64,000 nt of DNA from Chlamydomonas reinhardtii (taxonomy: Eukaryota; Chlorophyta; Chlorophyceae; Chlamydomonadales; Chlamydomonadaceae): assembly GCF_000002595.2 (NCBI RefSeq), contig NC_057011.1:3573482-3637481 (forward strand), in the 5' to 3' direction. The notes under the pieces were generated by a model, which worked only from the letters and a program-made list of their open reading frames with translations, did no database searches and had not been told where the DNA came from. Position numbers and translations under genes: made by a program. Below, one piece after another: positions 44,987 to 56,544 of the stretch. Numbering within the stretch: position 1 is the first letter of the stretch; every line of letters starts with the position of its first letter.

Positions 44987-45893
44987 AAGAGCACAAGGAA
45001 AACATTGCGCAAAGACAGTGTATGCGTGCGTGTGCGTGTGTGCGTGTGCGTGCAGGTATGTGTAATAGGTAAGCATAAGGGACGTACAACACGCAGGAAA
45101 GAACTAACAAGGGTTTGGTATAGCGCAAGTGTAAAGAGGACAAGGGAAGCAAACACGCAGGGGAGTGCATGTTTAACAGAGCCCACGGGCCCAAGGACAT
45201 ACACACACGCGCACTTCTTCCGTTTATGTTGAGAAACATACGAACACACAAATCCAAATCAAATCCCGCCCCCAAAAAACGCACCCGTTGCCGGCATCTC
45301 CAGTCCCTTGTAGCTCCGCTTGAGGACCAGGTACTCGGCCGCGTTGCGCGCCACCACCTCGCCGCGGCCGCCGCCGCCGCCCGCACCGCCGCCGCGACTG
45401 GCCAGGTCCAGCCCCAGCCCCCCCAGCGACACCAGCGCCTGCCCCGCCTCCTGCTGGCGCGTGCGCTCCGCGTGCTGCCGCTCAAAGTCCTGGCGGGCGG
45501 CGGCAGCGCAGCGGCAGGGCGTGAGCAGCGGCCTTGCAGCGGGGCGGGTCGCTCCTGATGGTGGCGGTGTTGGTCACCCCGCCACCCCCACCCCACCCCA
45601 CCACCACCACCCTTCCCTTCCCTTTCCAACCCCCATCCCCCCACTCCTCGGCCCTGCCACACCCCCAAAACTGCCCTCCCCTCCCCATTCCCGCCCCACC
45701 CTCACCAGCACGTCTCCCAGCTCCAGCCTGTAGTCGTCCGCCTCTATGTGCCGCCCCGTGAGCGCCAGCGCCGCCTCCCAGGGCGTCACCAGCGGGGCCA
45801 GGTAGTCGCGGCTGTCCAGGATCAGACCCTGCAGCGGGGGAGGGAGGGGTGCGAGGCGCGTGTGTTAAGGAGCACAAGGAAAACAGGGGGGAG

Positions 45894-45932
<39 letters not shown>

Positions 45933-48900
45933 CATTGCCCGAGGCCAAGGAAATAGGTCCTGAAGGGGGGGGGGGGGGAAATAGGTCCTGAAGGGGGTAA
46001 CCGTTCATGTGGAGAGCGGAGTGGGTGAATCAATAGACTTTTGGAGATAGCGGCGGTGATGAGCGGGCGCAGTGTTGCACGGGGTGGGGTAGGGGTGGGG
46101 TAGGGGTGCAGGTGGTGGGGCTGGGAGGACGGGAGGGGAGACGAGGCTTCCAAGTGACGGGGTGGGGTGTGCGAGCGAGCGCTGCCGAGCCGGAGCACAA
46201 GCTAGGAAACGCCCTGCCAGCCGCACCTGCGCATCCGCCACCATCACGAATACGTCCACCTGCGAAACCATAGACACACAGGCACACACGCTTGCAAGGC
46301 ATGCGGAGTGGGGCGTGTCGTTTGGCCCCGACACTAGCATTTCGCCTGGATCCCTCCCCCCGCCGCCGGACCCGCTGCCACCCAGCTCCCTCACCCACAC
46401 GTGCAGCCGCGCCCCGTCCCTGGAACCCTCCTGTCCCGTCCCTCCACCCTTCCTGCCCAGACCGGTTCCCCTTCCCTTCACACTTGCCCCTCCGCTTCTC
46501 TCTCCCCCTCTTACTCCCCGTTCCCCTCTCTCCACCCCTCGCCCGCCCGCCCGCCCGCCCGCCCCCTCACCTCCGGGAAGTTGCCTAGTTTGGCTGGGTT
46601 GGGTTTGCCGATGAGGAAGGTGTACGACTTCTTGTCGGCCGCCGCACACAGCCGCCGCAGCGCGCTGATCACATCCAGGAAGCCGCCCGTGGCCAGAGTG
46701 CTCACCTGGGGGCGGGTTCACGGGGCGGGTTGCAAGGTTAAAAAACATTGGGAACAGGATACAAGCAGGGGAAGAATGGGATAGCAAGGAAAAGCATCAG
46801 GCGTTGCAAGGCGAGTGGTCGGGTGGAGGACGGAAGGCGGTGGGCAGTGGGCGAGGGGAGATGGCAGTGAAACGTGGCAACGCAGCCTCCTCTCCCCCAA
46901 CTACCCACGCTAGCGCCGCCTCTTCCTTGCTGGGCAGCCCACCCCAGCCCACCCAGTGCCACCCGGGCCGAACAATCCACAACATCCCTCGCTCGGCCCC
47001 GAAAACCCGCCGTCCTGCCCGGCCCCACTCACCAGAATGCCCACGATGCTAGCCGCCCGCGCCTTCTCCACCAGAAAGTTCCGCCGCTTCAGCAGCCGCC
47101 GCGTCTCCTCCGACACGCCCCGCCGCACTTCGCCACCGCCACCTCCACTGCCACCACCCGCTGCCTCACCCCCAGCCGCTGCTGCTGCTGCTGCTGCCGG
47201 GTCGTACGACAGCCATTCGCAGCCGCTGTGCGTCATCTGCAACACCTGGTGCGAGCTCGCGCCCTCGGGCCCCACCCACACATACAGGCAGTCCGCCCGC
47301 GCCGCGCCCGCAGGCAGCGACCAGCTCAGGCCCACCATACTGGTCGTGGCGGCGGCTGTAGCGGCGGGTGTAGCGGTGGGGGTGCTACTGCTGGTGCTAC
47401 TGCCGGCAGCGGCTGTAGCAGGGTCCATGGGGGCGGAGGAGGAAGCGGCGGCGCCGCAGCCACCCGCCGGCACGTCCGTGCGGCCGCACGTGACACAGCC
47501 GCCCGCCGCGCTGGGTGGTGCTGCCGCGGCTACAGCCGCCACCTCTTCCCCGGCTGCCTCCTTCCCGGCACCCTCCGCCGCCTCCGGTCTCGTAAAGCCC
47601 GTGGCTCCCGCCACCGCCTCCGAACCCGCGGCACAGCATGCCGGTGCTCCACACCCGCCCGCCGCCCCTGGCGCTGCCTCCGGACCCGCCGCCGCCGCAC
47701 CCGCCGCCGCACCCGAGCCGCACCCGCGCGCCGCTGCCTTGGCTGCCGTCGCCGCCGGCCGCAGGGAGCGAGCGCTGATGTGTGCGTACACAAAAGGTGG
47801 TAACGGTGAGTCACTTCCGTTGCCGCCGCTGCTGTTTGTCCCTGAGTCTGCTGCTGCTCCTGGCGCCGCCGCCGCCGTCGCCGCCGCCCCCTCCAGCGCT
47901 GCCCTCAGCTCACCCAGCCTGTGGTGATACCCCTGGTCCACCAGCACCACCACCGCCTGGAAACCCCCGGCAGTAGCACCCGCAGCAGCACCGGCTGTAG
48001 CACCGGCTGTAGCACCGGCCTGCCGCCGCTCTGCCTCCGCAGCGGCGATGGCGGGCTGAAGCGCCGCTGCTGCTGCTGCTGCGTCCAGTTGCTCCTTGGG
48101 GAACACGAAGAAGGCGGGCAGGGAGTTTACGGGAGACAGCGAGGCGCGGCCGTAGTGGACCTGCAGAGGTGGGGCAGGCGAAGTGGTGGCGGTTGGGTTT
48201 TCAGGTAAAGAAGTGTTGGTGTTGGTGTTGGTGGTGGGGGTGGGGTTCCAGGCATGACTTGTTAGGAGCGGGCGATGTTGATGTGGGGTTGGGGGTCGTA
48301 ATCGGGTACTCTGTTCCACTGTGTACAGGACGCCGTTGCGCAGTGCGCCCCGAGCCCCCTGAGTCACCACCCGGCCACGCAGCCGCCAACGCAGCCGCCA
48401 GCCTTACCAGCCACGCTGACCCATGCCCTCTCCCCCTCCCAGCCCCCCTCCCAGCACCCTCCCTCCGCCCCCCTCCCTCCCCACCACACAGGCACACACA
48501 CCCACCACGCAGTCCGCCGCCAGGTGCGCCGCCGCCACCTCGTCCACACCAAGTGGGTTGTAGGCGGTGTCGGCAAGCACGAACACCTGGGGCGTAGCAG
48601 GAGGGGGGGGGTGCAGGGGGGGGCCGCGGGGGGGGGAGTTACCAGTACTCGTGTCCAGGCTGAAGTTGACCAAGTTGACCCGGAACCCAAGGCCCGGCGC
48701 ATAGTGGTGGTAGGGTGGTTGGTCGCTGTGTTGGGGTGGTCATGCGGGGGTGGGGGGTGGGGTGGGGGCATGGGGCTGCAGCGGGGGCAGCGTGTTAACA
48801 CGGTGGGGAGGCGCGGCTACTGCCAGCCCCGGGGTAGGTGTGCCGGCCGCCGCCCGTCGTTGCTGCAGGGGCGCAAGCGCGCGCTCCACTTGAAGGNNNN

Positions 48901-49603
48901 NNNNNNNNNNNNNNNNNNNNNNNNNNNNNNNNNNNNNNNNNNNNNNNNNNNNNNNNNNNNNNNNNNNNNNNNNNNNNNNNNNNNNNNNNNNNNNNNGGTT
49001 GTAGGCGGGGTCGGCAAGCACGAACACCTGGGGCGTAGCAGGAGGGGGGGGGCGCAGGGGGGGGCCGCGGGGGGGGGAGTTACCAGTACTCGTGTCCAGG
49101 CTGAAGTTGACCAAGTTGACCCGGAACCCAAGGCCCGGCGCATAGTGGTGGTAGGGTGGTTGGTCGCTGTGTTGGGGTGGTCATGCGGGGGTGGGGGGTG
49201 GGGTGGGGGCATGGGGCTGCAGCGGGGGCAGCGTGTTAACACGGTGGGGAGGCGCGGCTACTGCCAGCCCCGGCGTAGGTGTGCCGGCCGCCGCCCGTCG
49301 TTGCTGCAGGGGCGCAAGCGCGCGCTCCACTTTGAAGGGCACCCATATGCAGCCTCAGGCGGGGTGGCATGCATGCGGGACTCGGCCGAGAGGGATTGTC
49401 CGCGGCGGTGGGCCTCAGCCCCCCAGACTCACCCGCGCCCTGTCGCCAAGCCGGGCTTGCAGCAGCGCAAACACGTCCGGGCTGTCCGCGAGCTGCTCAT
49501 CAGGAAACTGCAGCGCCACATCACGGAAGCCGCCCTCAAGGATGTAGTCGACCGTCTCGGCAATGTCATAGCGCTGCTCGAGCGAGCCTGACGGCGTCGC
49601 CAT
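44827..49603 (-). CDS. DPH2: DPH2, diphthamide biosynthesis subunit
   Basis: Eight exons in phase, coding order: 49603-49433, 48586-48506, 48160-47033, 46705-46571, 46259-46227, 45828-45706, 45489-45285, 44930-44827 (659 aa). Family signatures: DIAETVDYILEGGFRDVALQ, FPDEQLADS, VFVLADTAYNPLGVDEVAAA, ADCVVHYGRASLSPV, YVWVGPEGASSHQVLQM, LVEKARAASIVGIL, FLIGKPNPAKLGNFPEVDVF, DSRDYLAPLVTPWEAALAL. With DPH1, the DPH2 protein forms the [4Fe-4S] radical-SAM enzyme that starts diphthamide synthesis on elongation factor 2. Residues about 115-370 are a huge Ala/Gly/Thr insert absent from most relatives. Exon 2 occurs twice in the assembly, on either side of a 100-N gap; only the complete left copy fits the model. 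Confidence 0.9.
44949..44985. repeat. (GT)n dinucleotide repeat in DPH2 intron
   Basis: An uninterrupted GT run in the last DPH2 intron runs straight into interspersed-repeat copy C. A second GT run (about 45896-45931) and a G14 run (45965-45978) occur next to copy D in another DPH2 intron. Confidence 0.9.
44977..45026 (-). repeat. Intronic interspersed repeat, copy C (DPH2)
   Basis: The reverse complement matches GCATACACTGTCTTTGCGCA, ATG, then TTTTCCTTGTGCTCTTTAAC and ACACAC, so it is sense to DPH2. It lies in the last intron (44931-45284) and is followed in the sense direction by a pure AC run. Confidence 0.8.
45859..45895 (-). repeat. Intronic interspersed repeat, copy D (DPH2, partial)
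   Basis: The reverse complement reads GTTTTCCTTGTGCTCCTTAA followed by CACACGCG. This is the 3' half of the element, sense to DPH2, in the intron 45829-46226 and flanked by a GT run. Confidence 0.7.
48556..48896. repeat. Left copy of gap-flanking duplication
   Basis: About 341 bp, nearly identical to 48997-49337 with only a few single-base differences (for example GGTGTCGG versus GGGGTCGG, and CACTTGAAGG versus CACTTTGAAGG). It covers the 3' half of the intron before DPH2 exon 2 and the first bases of that exon (coding sense). Confidence 0.95.
48897..48996. other. Assembly gap (100 N)
   Basis: Exactly 100 N, the conventional placeholder for a gap of unknown size. The sequence ending at its left edge and the sequence starting at its right edge are the two halves of the same ~340-bp overlap. 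Confidence 0.99.
48997..49337. repeat. Right copy of gap-flanking duplication
   Basis: The counterpart of 48556-48896. It starts inside DPH2 exon 2 at the gap edge and contains only about ten codons of that exon. It is most simply the same genomic sequence placed twice by the scaffolder. Confidence 0.95.
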
Positions 49604-50015
49604 GCCGATTTAAGCGCTTGCCGGCGCGCCCGCCTCAAGAATTCGTTATAATATTGTTTTATAGCTGTTAGCGTTTCCTGGTGATGCCTGCCGTCAAGTT
49701 ATCGCTGAAAACTGAAAGAAAACCTGTGCACAAAGCCCGGACTCTCTCTTATCCTTGGTTTGCCTAGGGAAGTAGTATTTGCTTGCCTAAAAAGACATTT
49801 TAGCCTCGCCCAATCAGGAAATTCAATCAGGACTAGTGCAATTGGGCCTGGATGGCGCTTACCTTGGCATGCCAGGGTTATTGCCTGCAGTAAGCTTGCT
49901 TTTTATACAGGCTAGACGCTAATATCTTTGTTATATTGCAATTTCGTGTCACCACGCCGCCCGAAGCCTTTGGAGAAATCATAGCCAACGGCGATATGTA
50001 TATACGAGGCCTCTC
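49604..50015. promoter_or_regulatory. Divergent promoter region, DPH2 / CNOT10
   Basis: Oppositely oriented start codons at 49603 and 50016 lie 412 bp apart. The stretch is markedly more AT-rich than its surroundings and includes TTTTTATAC at about 49900 and GTATATACG at about 49997. Whether either is a working TATA element is unknown. Confidence 0.5.
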
Positions 50016-53000
50016 ATGAGTCAGCTTGCTTACCAGGAGGCGACGTGCCTATGGCTGGAAGGAAACCTCACGGACTGTTTGGCGACACTTCAGAAGGCGG
50101 AAGCGGAGCTTAACTCTGATGCAAAGGACCTAACGGCAAGTGCATATTCATCTGCGACGCATGATGCAGCTCAGATGCAGTTTCGGGCTGCCTACGGGGC
50201 GACTGCGGGGAAGCCATCGAGTCAATTCCATCTTGCACTGCCCGCAGCTTGCCCACAACTCGCTCGTCGTCGAGCATGTGACCGCCGCGACACCAGATGT
50301 CGAAAGGACTGCAGCCCAGCTCGAGCTTATCGAGGTGCGCGACAAGGGCCGGGTTTATGTGCGCGTGCACTACCCCCCTTCACGGCCGAACAGTCACGCC
50401 CCCATCTGTCCTTGCGTTGCCCATTCACCCCACCTGCTCCCCTTTGGATCGCATAGAATGAGCGCATCGCCCTGGACGACGCCGCGACCGCTGCCTCCGA
50501 CGTCAGCGCTGCGGCCTCGCGGCCGCGCTCCTCGGGGGTGGTGGAGGCGCTGCCGCTGGTGCCGGTGCGGGACGACCTGGCGGTGGTGCAGCTGAACCGG
50601 GTGGGTGGCCGGCTGGCTGGCTGGCTGTTGCGGGGGTCGTGGAGGCGGGCAGGCGTGGCGTGGCGTGGCGGTCTGGTTGTCGGCCGGTGGTCTGGTACGG
50701 GTGGTCAAGTGCTGCTGGGGTTGCCTGGGGGATGTGGGTCGGCTGGGATGGCCCGGGGGATGTGGGTTGCAGCGCAGACTATTCATGTGTGTGGGATTTG
50801 AAGCCGTCTTGCTTGGGGTCGAGATGAGCCGCGCTGTGCTGCGACCGCGCGCGTCGGCTGGCCTTTCACCGGCTTGCGGCTTGCAAGGCCAGCCGCTCCC
50901 CTTGCCGCCCTTGCGGTCTGGTTCCCCTTAGTCTCCAACCGCCACACAGCACTTACACGCCCCTGCCTCCCTCTCCTCTCCTGTTGCCCACCTCCTGTCC
51001 TCTGCCTGCAACCCGCTGCTGCGCCAGGCCGTGCTGCTGTACCAGCAGCAGCGCTACGCCGCCGCCACGGAGCTGCTGGAGCGGCTGGCGGGGGACGCCG
51101 AGGCGCTGGCGGAGGGCACGGCGGTGCGGGTGAGGAGGCGGCCTGAGGTGGTGATTGAGGTGGAGGCGGCGGGGTGGTGGAGGCGGTGATGGTGGTGGCG
51201 GTGGTGCAGGTGGAGGTGGAAGGTTGGGAGTCTGGGGACTGTACGGGGAGTGGCGCTAGTAGTGAAAGGTTGCACCCAACCCCGTGGCCCCTCTCTCCCC
51301 TTCGCGCTCAGGTCCTGACGCTGCTGCTGGACCTGTACATAGAGGGCCGCCAGCTGCCGCGTGCCGTGGCGGCCCTGCACCGCCTGGAGCGCCTGCACGG
51401 CCCCATCAGCGAGGCCTACGGCACCCCGGCACCCGTGGCGGCGGCAGGGGCGGCGGGAGCGGGGGTAGCGGCGGGGCCCGGGCCCGGCAGCAGCGGCAGT
51501 AGCGGCAGCAACAGCACGGCGGGGCCGGCAGTAGCAGGGGCAGTAGCAGGGGTGGCTGTGGCGGGCGGGCGGCCTCGTGAGCTGGCGCTGCCGCGTGTGT
51601 CGCGGTGGGGAAGCAGCGCCATGGCCAGCTGCAAGGCGCTGCTGGACGGGCAGGTGGGTGGGGCCGCCGGGAGCTGGGGGGCAGGGTGGTGGGGTGGGGG
51701 CGATGGGATGAGGGATGTGGGTCAGTGGTTGGAGTGTGGACTCCAAGCCCAGGGACTGATTTTCACAGCCGGTGCTGGGGATTTGGGTCGACTATACGCG
51801 GAGGGATTGCTCGGCAGCGACAGCTGATCGCAAGCAACCTACACCTGACGTAGCCATGACCACCGCCGATGCAGCAGCTGCTGTCACGCCACCGCTCCCA
51901 CTTTATCATCCTCCTCTCCTCCCTCCCTCCCTCCCCTCCCGCCCTCTCTCCTCCCTCCACTGCTGCTCCGCCCTCGCCTCCAGGGCCGGCCCCCCGCGGT
52001 GCCCGACCTCAAGCTGGTCATCCGCCTGTACCGCAGCCGCCTGCACGCCCTGGCGCACAACACACGCGCAGGTGCGCATCGCATACACTGTCTTTGTGCT
52101 TTGTTTTCCTGGTGCTCTTTTAACACACGGGCAGGTGTGCAGCATATGTGGGGCGCATGGGCCAAGCCAGCCTTTGTAGTCCCCCCCTGTCATTGTTGGT
52201 CCCCCCTTGTCATTGTTGGTTCCCCCCTGTTCTTGTTGCTGGAAAAGCACACGATCAGGTGGCAGTGCATTGCGCGCGAGCGGCCTCGCGTACCGCTTCC
52301 CCGGCCCGCACCGCCCCGTTCACTGACTCACTGCCCGAGCAAACATCTCACTCGGTCCCTCACTCGCCCCCACCACCACAGCCAAGCGGGAGCTCAAGGC
52401 AGTGATGAGCGCGGTGGGCGGACTGGGCGGCTTTGGCCTGCCGCCGCCGCCGCCGCCACTGCAGCCACCGCCCGGCAGCGGCAGCGTCGGCGGCTCCGCG
52501 TCAACGGCATCTGGGACGGGGACAGGGACAGGGATAGGGGCAGAATGCTCCGGGGCCGGGCCTGGGGCCGGGTCTGGGGTCGGGCCGGCGTGTGGCGTGC
52601 GGCCGGGCGGCGCGGCGGCGTGTGCGCTGCTGGCGGCGGTGGCGGCCCAGCTGGACCTGTACCGGGGGCGAGTGCGCAAGGCGGGCAAGCGGCTGGCTGC
52701 GATGATGGCACAGCAGGTGGGGGGCGGAGTGGGCGGGTGGAGTGGGCGGGTGGAGCTGGCGGGGCGGAGGGGAGGTTGTGTGTCCTGCGCAGGGACCCAG
52801 CCAGGTGTGTTGCGCCTGCGCCGCACCGTCCTCACCCGTTCCCGTCCCCGTCGCATGGCTCCTGCCTGTGCAGGAGTCGGCACCGGTGCCCCAACAAGCA
52901 CAGCAGCAGGCGCAGCTGCAGGCGCAGGCGCAGGCTCAGCAGCAGCTGCAGGCTGCGGCGCTGCGGCCGCTGCTGCTGAACAACCTGGGGCTGGTGCAGC

Positions 53001-56000
53001 AGGCGCAGGGCAAACACACACTGGCGCTGCTGTACCTGTCGCAGGTGGGCGAAGGGTCCGCAGGGGGTGCAAGGCTGCAGGGGCTACATGGGGTGCAGGG
53101 GCCGGGGGGGGGGGGCATTATAGGGCAGGGGGGGGCGATGGAGGGTGCGTGTGGAAGAGGTACGGACCTCCGTGTGCCTCATCAGTGGTGTGCGGCTCCG
53201 TGCGCGTCGTGTCGCCTGCACGGTACACACAGGCACTGGCGGCGTCTCAGCCGCCCTGCGCCTCACAGCCATCGGCGGCGGCGGCGGGTGCGGCAGTAGC
53301 AGTGGCGGTGCCGGCAGTAGCAGTGGCGGTGCCGGCAGTAGCAGTGGCGGTGCCGGCGCCGGCTGTGCAATACAACGCGGGGCTACAGCACCTGCTGCTG
53401 CACAACTACGGCGCGGCGCGGACGTGCTTCCAACACGCGGCGGCGCACTACGCCGACACGGTGCGTGAGGCGTGCGGCGTGTGCCGCGCACGGACTGAGT
53501 GACTGTTCAGTGTGTAGGCTGCACGGTCATGGGTGTGCTGGTCAGGACACGCTTCATGCTGCGCCCGCGCCCGCGGTACCGTGTTACGGCCCCTAGGAGC
53601 GCATGACCACGGAAAGCGTGCGTGGCGCAAGGGTTGCAAGCAAGCGGAGGGCTGACGGTTGACGTTCACGCCCCCCCCCCGTGTGTTCTTCGTGCAGCCA
53701 CTGCTGTGGCTTCGAAAGGCAGAGGCGGCTCTCGGCCTATACCGCCAGCAGCAACAACAGCAGCAGCAGCAACAGCAGGAGGCCGCTGCTAATGCTACTG
53801 CCGACACGGGTGCCGCCACAGTTGCTGCTACAGCCGACTGTCGCGAGGCGGCTGAGTTGCTGAGCGAGGCGGTGGTGGCGCTGCAGGCGGCGCTGCAGCA
53901 GCTGGATGCACAGCAGGAGGCGCACGAGCAGGTGTGTGTGTGGGTGTGGGTGTGGGTGTGTGTGGGGGGGTTACATTCACGATTATTTAAGAAGTGAAGG
54001 CGTAGCCAGGTACAGTAGCATAGTGTGTGTGGGGGGGGGGGGGGCGGGGGGGAAGTTGTTGTCACCATCCCTGTTAAGCAGGGGGGCCAGGGGGGGGGGT
54101 TAGGGGGGAGTAGGGTTTGCTAGAGCCAAAGTCAAAGCCAAAGGGAAAGTGCGCTTGGCTGCACTGTGAATTGCTGGGTAGTGGGGGCAGAGAGGACGGC
54201 ACCAGACTGGGTAATGGCATGGGGATGCGATTTAACATGGAGATGTGGGGATGCATGCATGGGCAGGCTCTGGATGCGCGACATTGGGCAGGAGCCCCCG
54301 GTGTGACTGTGACCACTTGTTGGGATGCTGAGCCGCGGTGTCTTTGTGCTGCTGTTGTTGTGTTTGTGCACACAGTGGCAGAGCAGCAGTAGCAGCAAGC
54401 TGGAGCAGGGGCTGGCGCTGGCAACCGGCTCCTCCGGCCTGGCGGGTGTGCTGGGCGGCGGCGGCAGTAGCAGCAGCCATCACAGCGGCAGCAGTAGCAA
54501 CGGCGCTGCTGCGGCCTCGGCCGTCCACGGCACAGGCGCCGACGGCGGCGCTGGCGCGGGTTCAATGGACCTGTTCCTGCCGCTGCCGCCGCAGCTGCCT
54601 GGCAGCGCCGGCCAGCACCCCTCTTCATCGTCTTCGTCATCCCTCAGCGCGCATTCCACCACCCCCGCCCACGACCACAACAGCACCAGCGCCAGCACCG
54701 CCGCGCAGCCGTCGCAGCCGCACCCACACACGCCGCAGCCCGAGCACCAGCACCCCCTGCAGCACCCCCACGGCGCAGACGAGGGCGGCGGCTCAGGGCT
54801 GAGCTTGGGGCTGGGGTTGGGCTCGCAGCAGCACGGCGCAGGAGGGACAGGGGCAGTAGCAGCGGCAGTAGCAGGGACAGGGGCAGTAGCAGGGGCAGGG
54901 GCAGCAGCAGGGGGAGGCGGGCTGTCGCAGCACGGCGGACCCCGCCACCTCGCCAACGGCCACAACGACCCGCCACACGGCACAGGTGGGCGCGGCGGCC
55001 CAACCAGCCGGTCCCTGCTGCCTCACCCACCCGCACCTCTGTTGCGCTTCACCGCGAAGCCGCACAGCTCAGCTATACCTGCTCGTGCCACGGCTTGACC
55101 CTTTCTTCCACACACACGCCCTTGCCCATACACGCCAGCCCTCGTGCATAACTCCCCACCTGCTGCCCGCCTGCTGCCCGCCCGCTGCCGCCACCTATCC
55201 ACTCCCCCGCACCCCGCACAGACGCCAGCGCCGCGCTGTCCGAGGAGCTGGCGGTGGTGCGTCGCGCCGTGCTGGCCGCCCTGGCCTACGCCCACCTGCA
55301 GGCCGAGGACTGGACCGCAGCAGTCGCCGCCGCACAGGCGCTGCTGCACGCGACCGCAACAACCACTGCAACAGCGGCAGCAATAGCGACAGCAGCCGCA
55401 GCCGCGGCAGCGCCTGCGGCAGCGGCAGCGGCAGCTGGTGCCGCCGCCGCGCCTGGCGGCGCGGTGGACGGCAGCAATGCGGCGGCTGCGCCGCCGCTCC
55501 CGAGCAGCAGCACCGGCGCCGCGGCTGCTACTGCTGGCGCTGCTGCTGCTGCTGGTGGTGGTGCTACTGCCGCGGCTGCTACTGCCGGCGCGGCGGAGTA
55601 CAACTTCCTGGGGCACTGCTACGCGGCCGAGGCGCTGTGCCGGCTGGGCCGCCCGGGGGATGCGGTGGAGCTGCTGTCGCTGTGGCTCATGGTGGCGCAG
55701 CAGGAGCAGGAGAAGGCGCAGCAGCAGGGGCAGCAGCAGCAGCAGGGGCAACCGCAGGGGCAACCGCAGGGGCAGCAGCAGGGGCAGCAGCAGGGGCAGG
55801 GACAACCGCAGGGGCAGCAGCAGGAGGGCAGGCAGGAGCAGGAGCAGGGGCAGGCCACCGCGGCTGGAGGGGCGGGAGGGGAGGTGTACGTGTTGGGCAA
55901 TGCGGCCGCGCTGGCGGCGCTGGCGGGTCCGGCGGCCCTGGCGGCCTCCTACACGAACCTGGGGGCGGTGTTTGCCAGCCAGGGCGAGATGGGGCAGGTG

Positions 56001-56544
56001 GGTGCGGGAAGGGGGTGGGGCTGGGCCGAGCGTGCGTGTGCACGTCAGGCAGCATACGGTACATGGGGAGGAGCACTCGCGCATGCGGGCTCAGTTGATG
56101 CTCAGTGCTGAAGTTTGCAAGCCAGGCACCTGCCGCTGGCAATGCGCCTTCCTCTGCTGCCGCCGAGAACAGTCAGTCCGCATGCCGCCGCCGCGGACGT
56201 GTGCCTAACCTGTTGCAACATGCCTTTCAACCGTTCCCGCTCCCCTCCCGCTGGTTTGGCTTGGTTTGGTTTAGTTTGGGCTGGTATTTACTACCCTTCA
56301 CCCCTTCTCGCCCCTGCTCGCTCCATCGGGGTTCCGCTCCTCCCCGGCGCAGGCTGCGGCGCTGGTCCGGCAGGCTCTGGCGCTGCAGCCCGCCAGCCGC
56401 CGCGCCCAGCTACTGGCCGTGTACTGCCAGCTGCAGCTCGGCGACGTAGGCGGAGCACTGGCGCTGCTGCGGAGGGCCGCCGCCGCCACCGCCTCGGCCG
56501 CAGGCGCCGCCGCCGCCGCAGCGGCAGCCTCGTCGTCGTGCTAG
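50016..56544 (+). CDS. CNOT10: CCR4-NOT complex subunit 10 (CNOT10)
   Basis: Thirteen exons in phase: 50016-50135, 50248-50334, 50457-50600, 51028-51129, 51312-51653, 51984-52071, 52382-52716, 52874-53044, 53233-53460, 53698-53931, 54376-54985, 55222-55997, 56353-56544 (1142 aa). It is a TPR protein: MSQLAYQEATCLWLEGNLTD, AVLLYQQQRYAAATELLERL, VLTLLLDLYIEGRQLPRAVA, LKLVIRLYRSRLHALAHNTR, LLNNLGLVQQAQGKHTLALL, YNAGLQHLLLHNYGAARTCF, PLLWLRKAEAALGLY, ASYTNLGAVFASQGEMGQAA. The order matches CNOT10, which binds CNOT11 and the CNOT1 N-terminus in the deadenylase complex. Poly-Q, Ala/Thr and Gln/Gly/Pro tracts inflate it beyond the usual ~700 aa. The first intron has a GC donor (ACG|GCAAGT). A TGTAA at 57060 may end the mRNA. 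Confidence 0.9.
52073..52130 (+). repeat. Intronic interspersed repeat, copy E (CNOT10)
   Basis: It starts within a base or two of the splice donor of exon 51984-52071 and reads GCATCGCATACACTGTCTTT, GTGCTTTG, TTTTCCTGGTGCTCTTTTAA, CACACGGGCAG. It is the same element as copies A-D, sense to the gene. Confidence 0.8.
53293..53355 (+). repeat. In-frame 21-bp coding minisatellite
   Basis: Three exact 21-bp units (GCAGTAGCAGTGGCGGTGCC plus G) in CNOT10 exon 53233-53460 encode three tandem AVAVAVP heptapeptides. The period is a multiple of three, so copy-number change keeps the frame. Confidence 0.9.

Noticed and set aside
48524-49591. 355-codon plus-strand frame through the N gap
   Set aside because: It reads across 100 undetermined bases and the duplicated overlap, and lies opposite DPH2 exons. 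It is an artefact.
53640-54120. Glycine/valine-rich frames and G-runs around 53940-54110
   Set aside because: They lie in a CNOT10 intron. The runs are GTGTGG/G-tract microsatellite, not coding.
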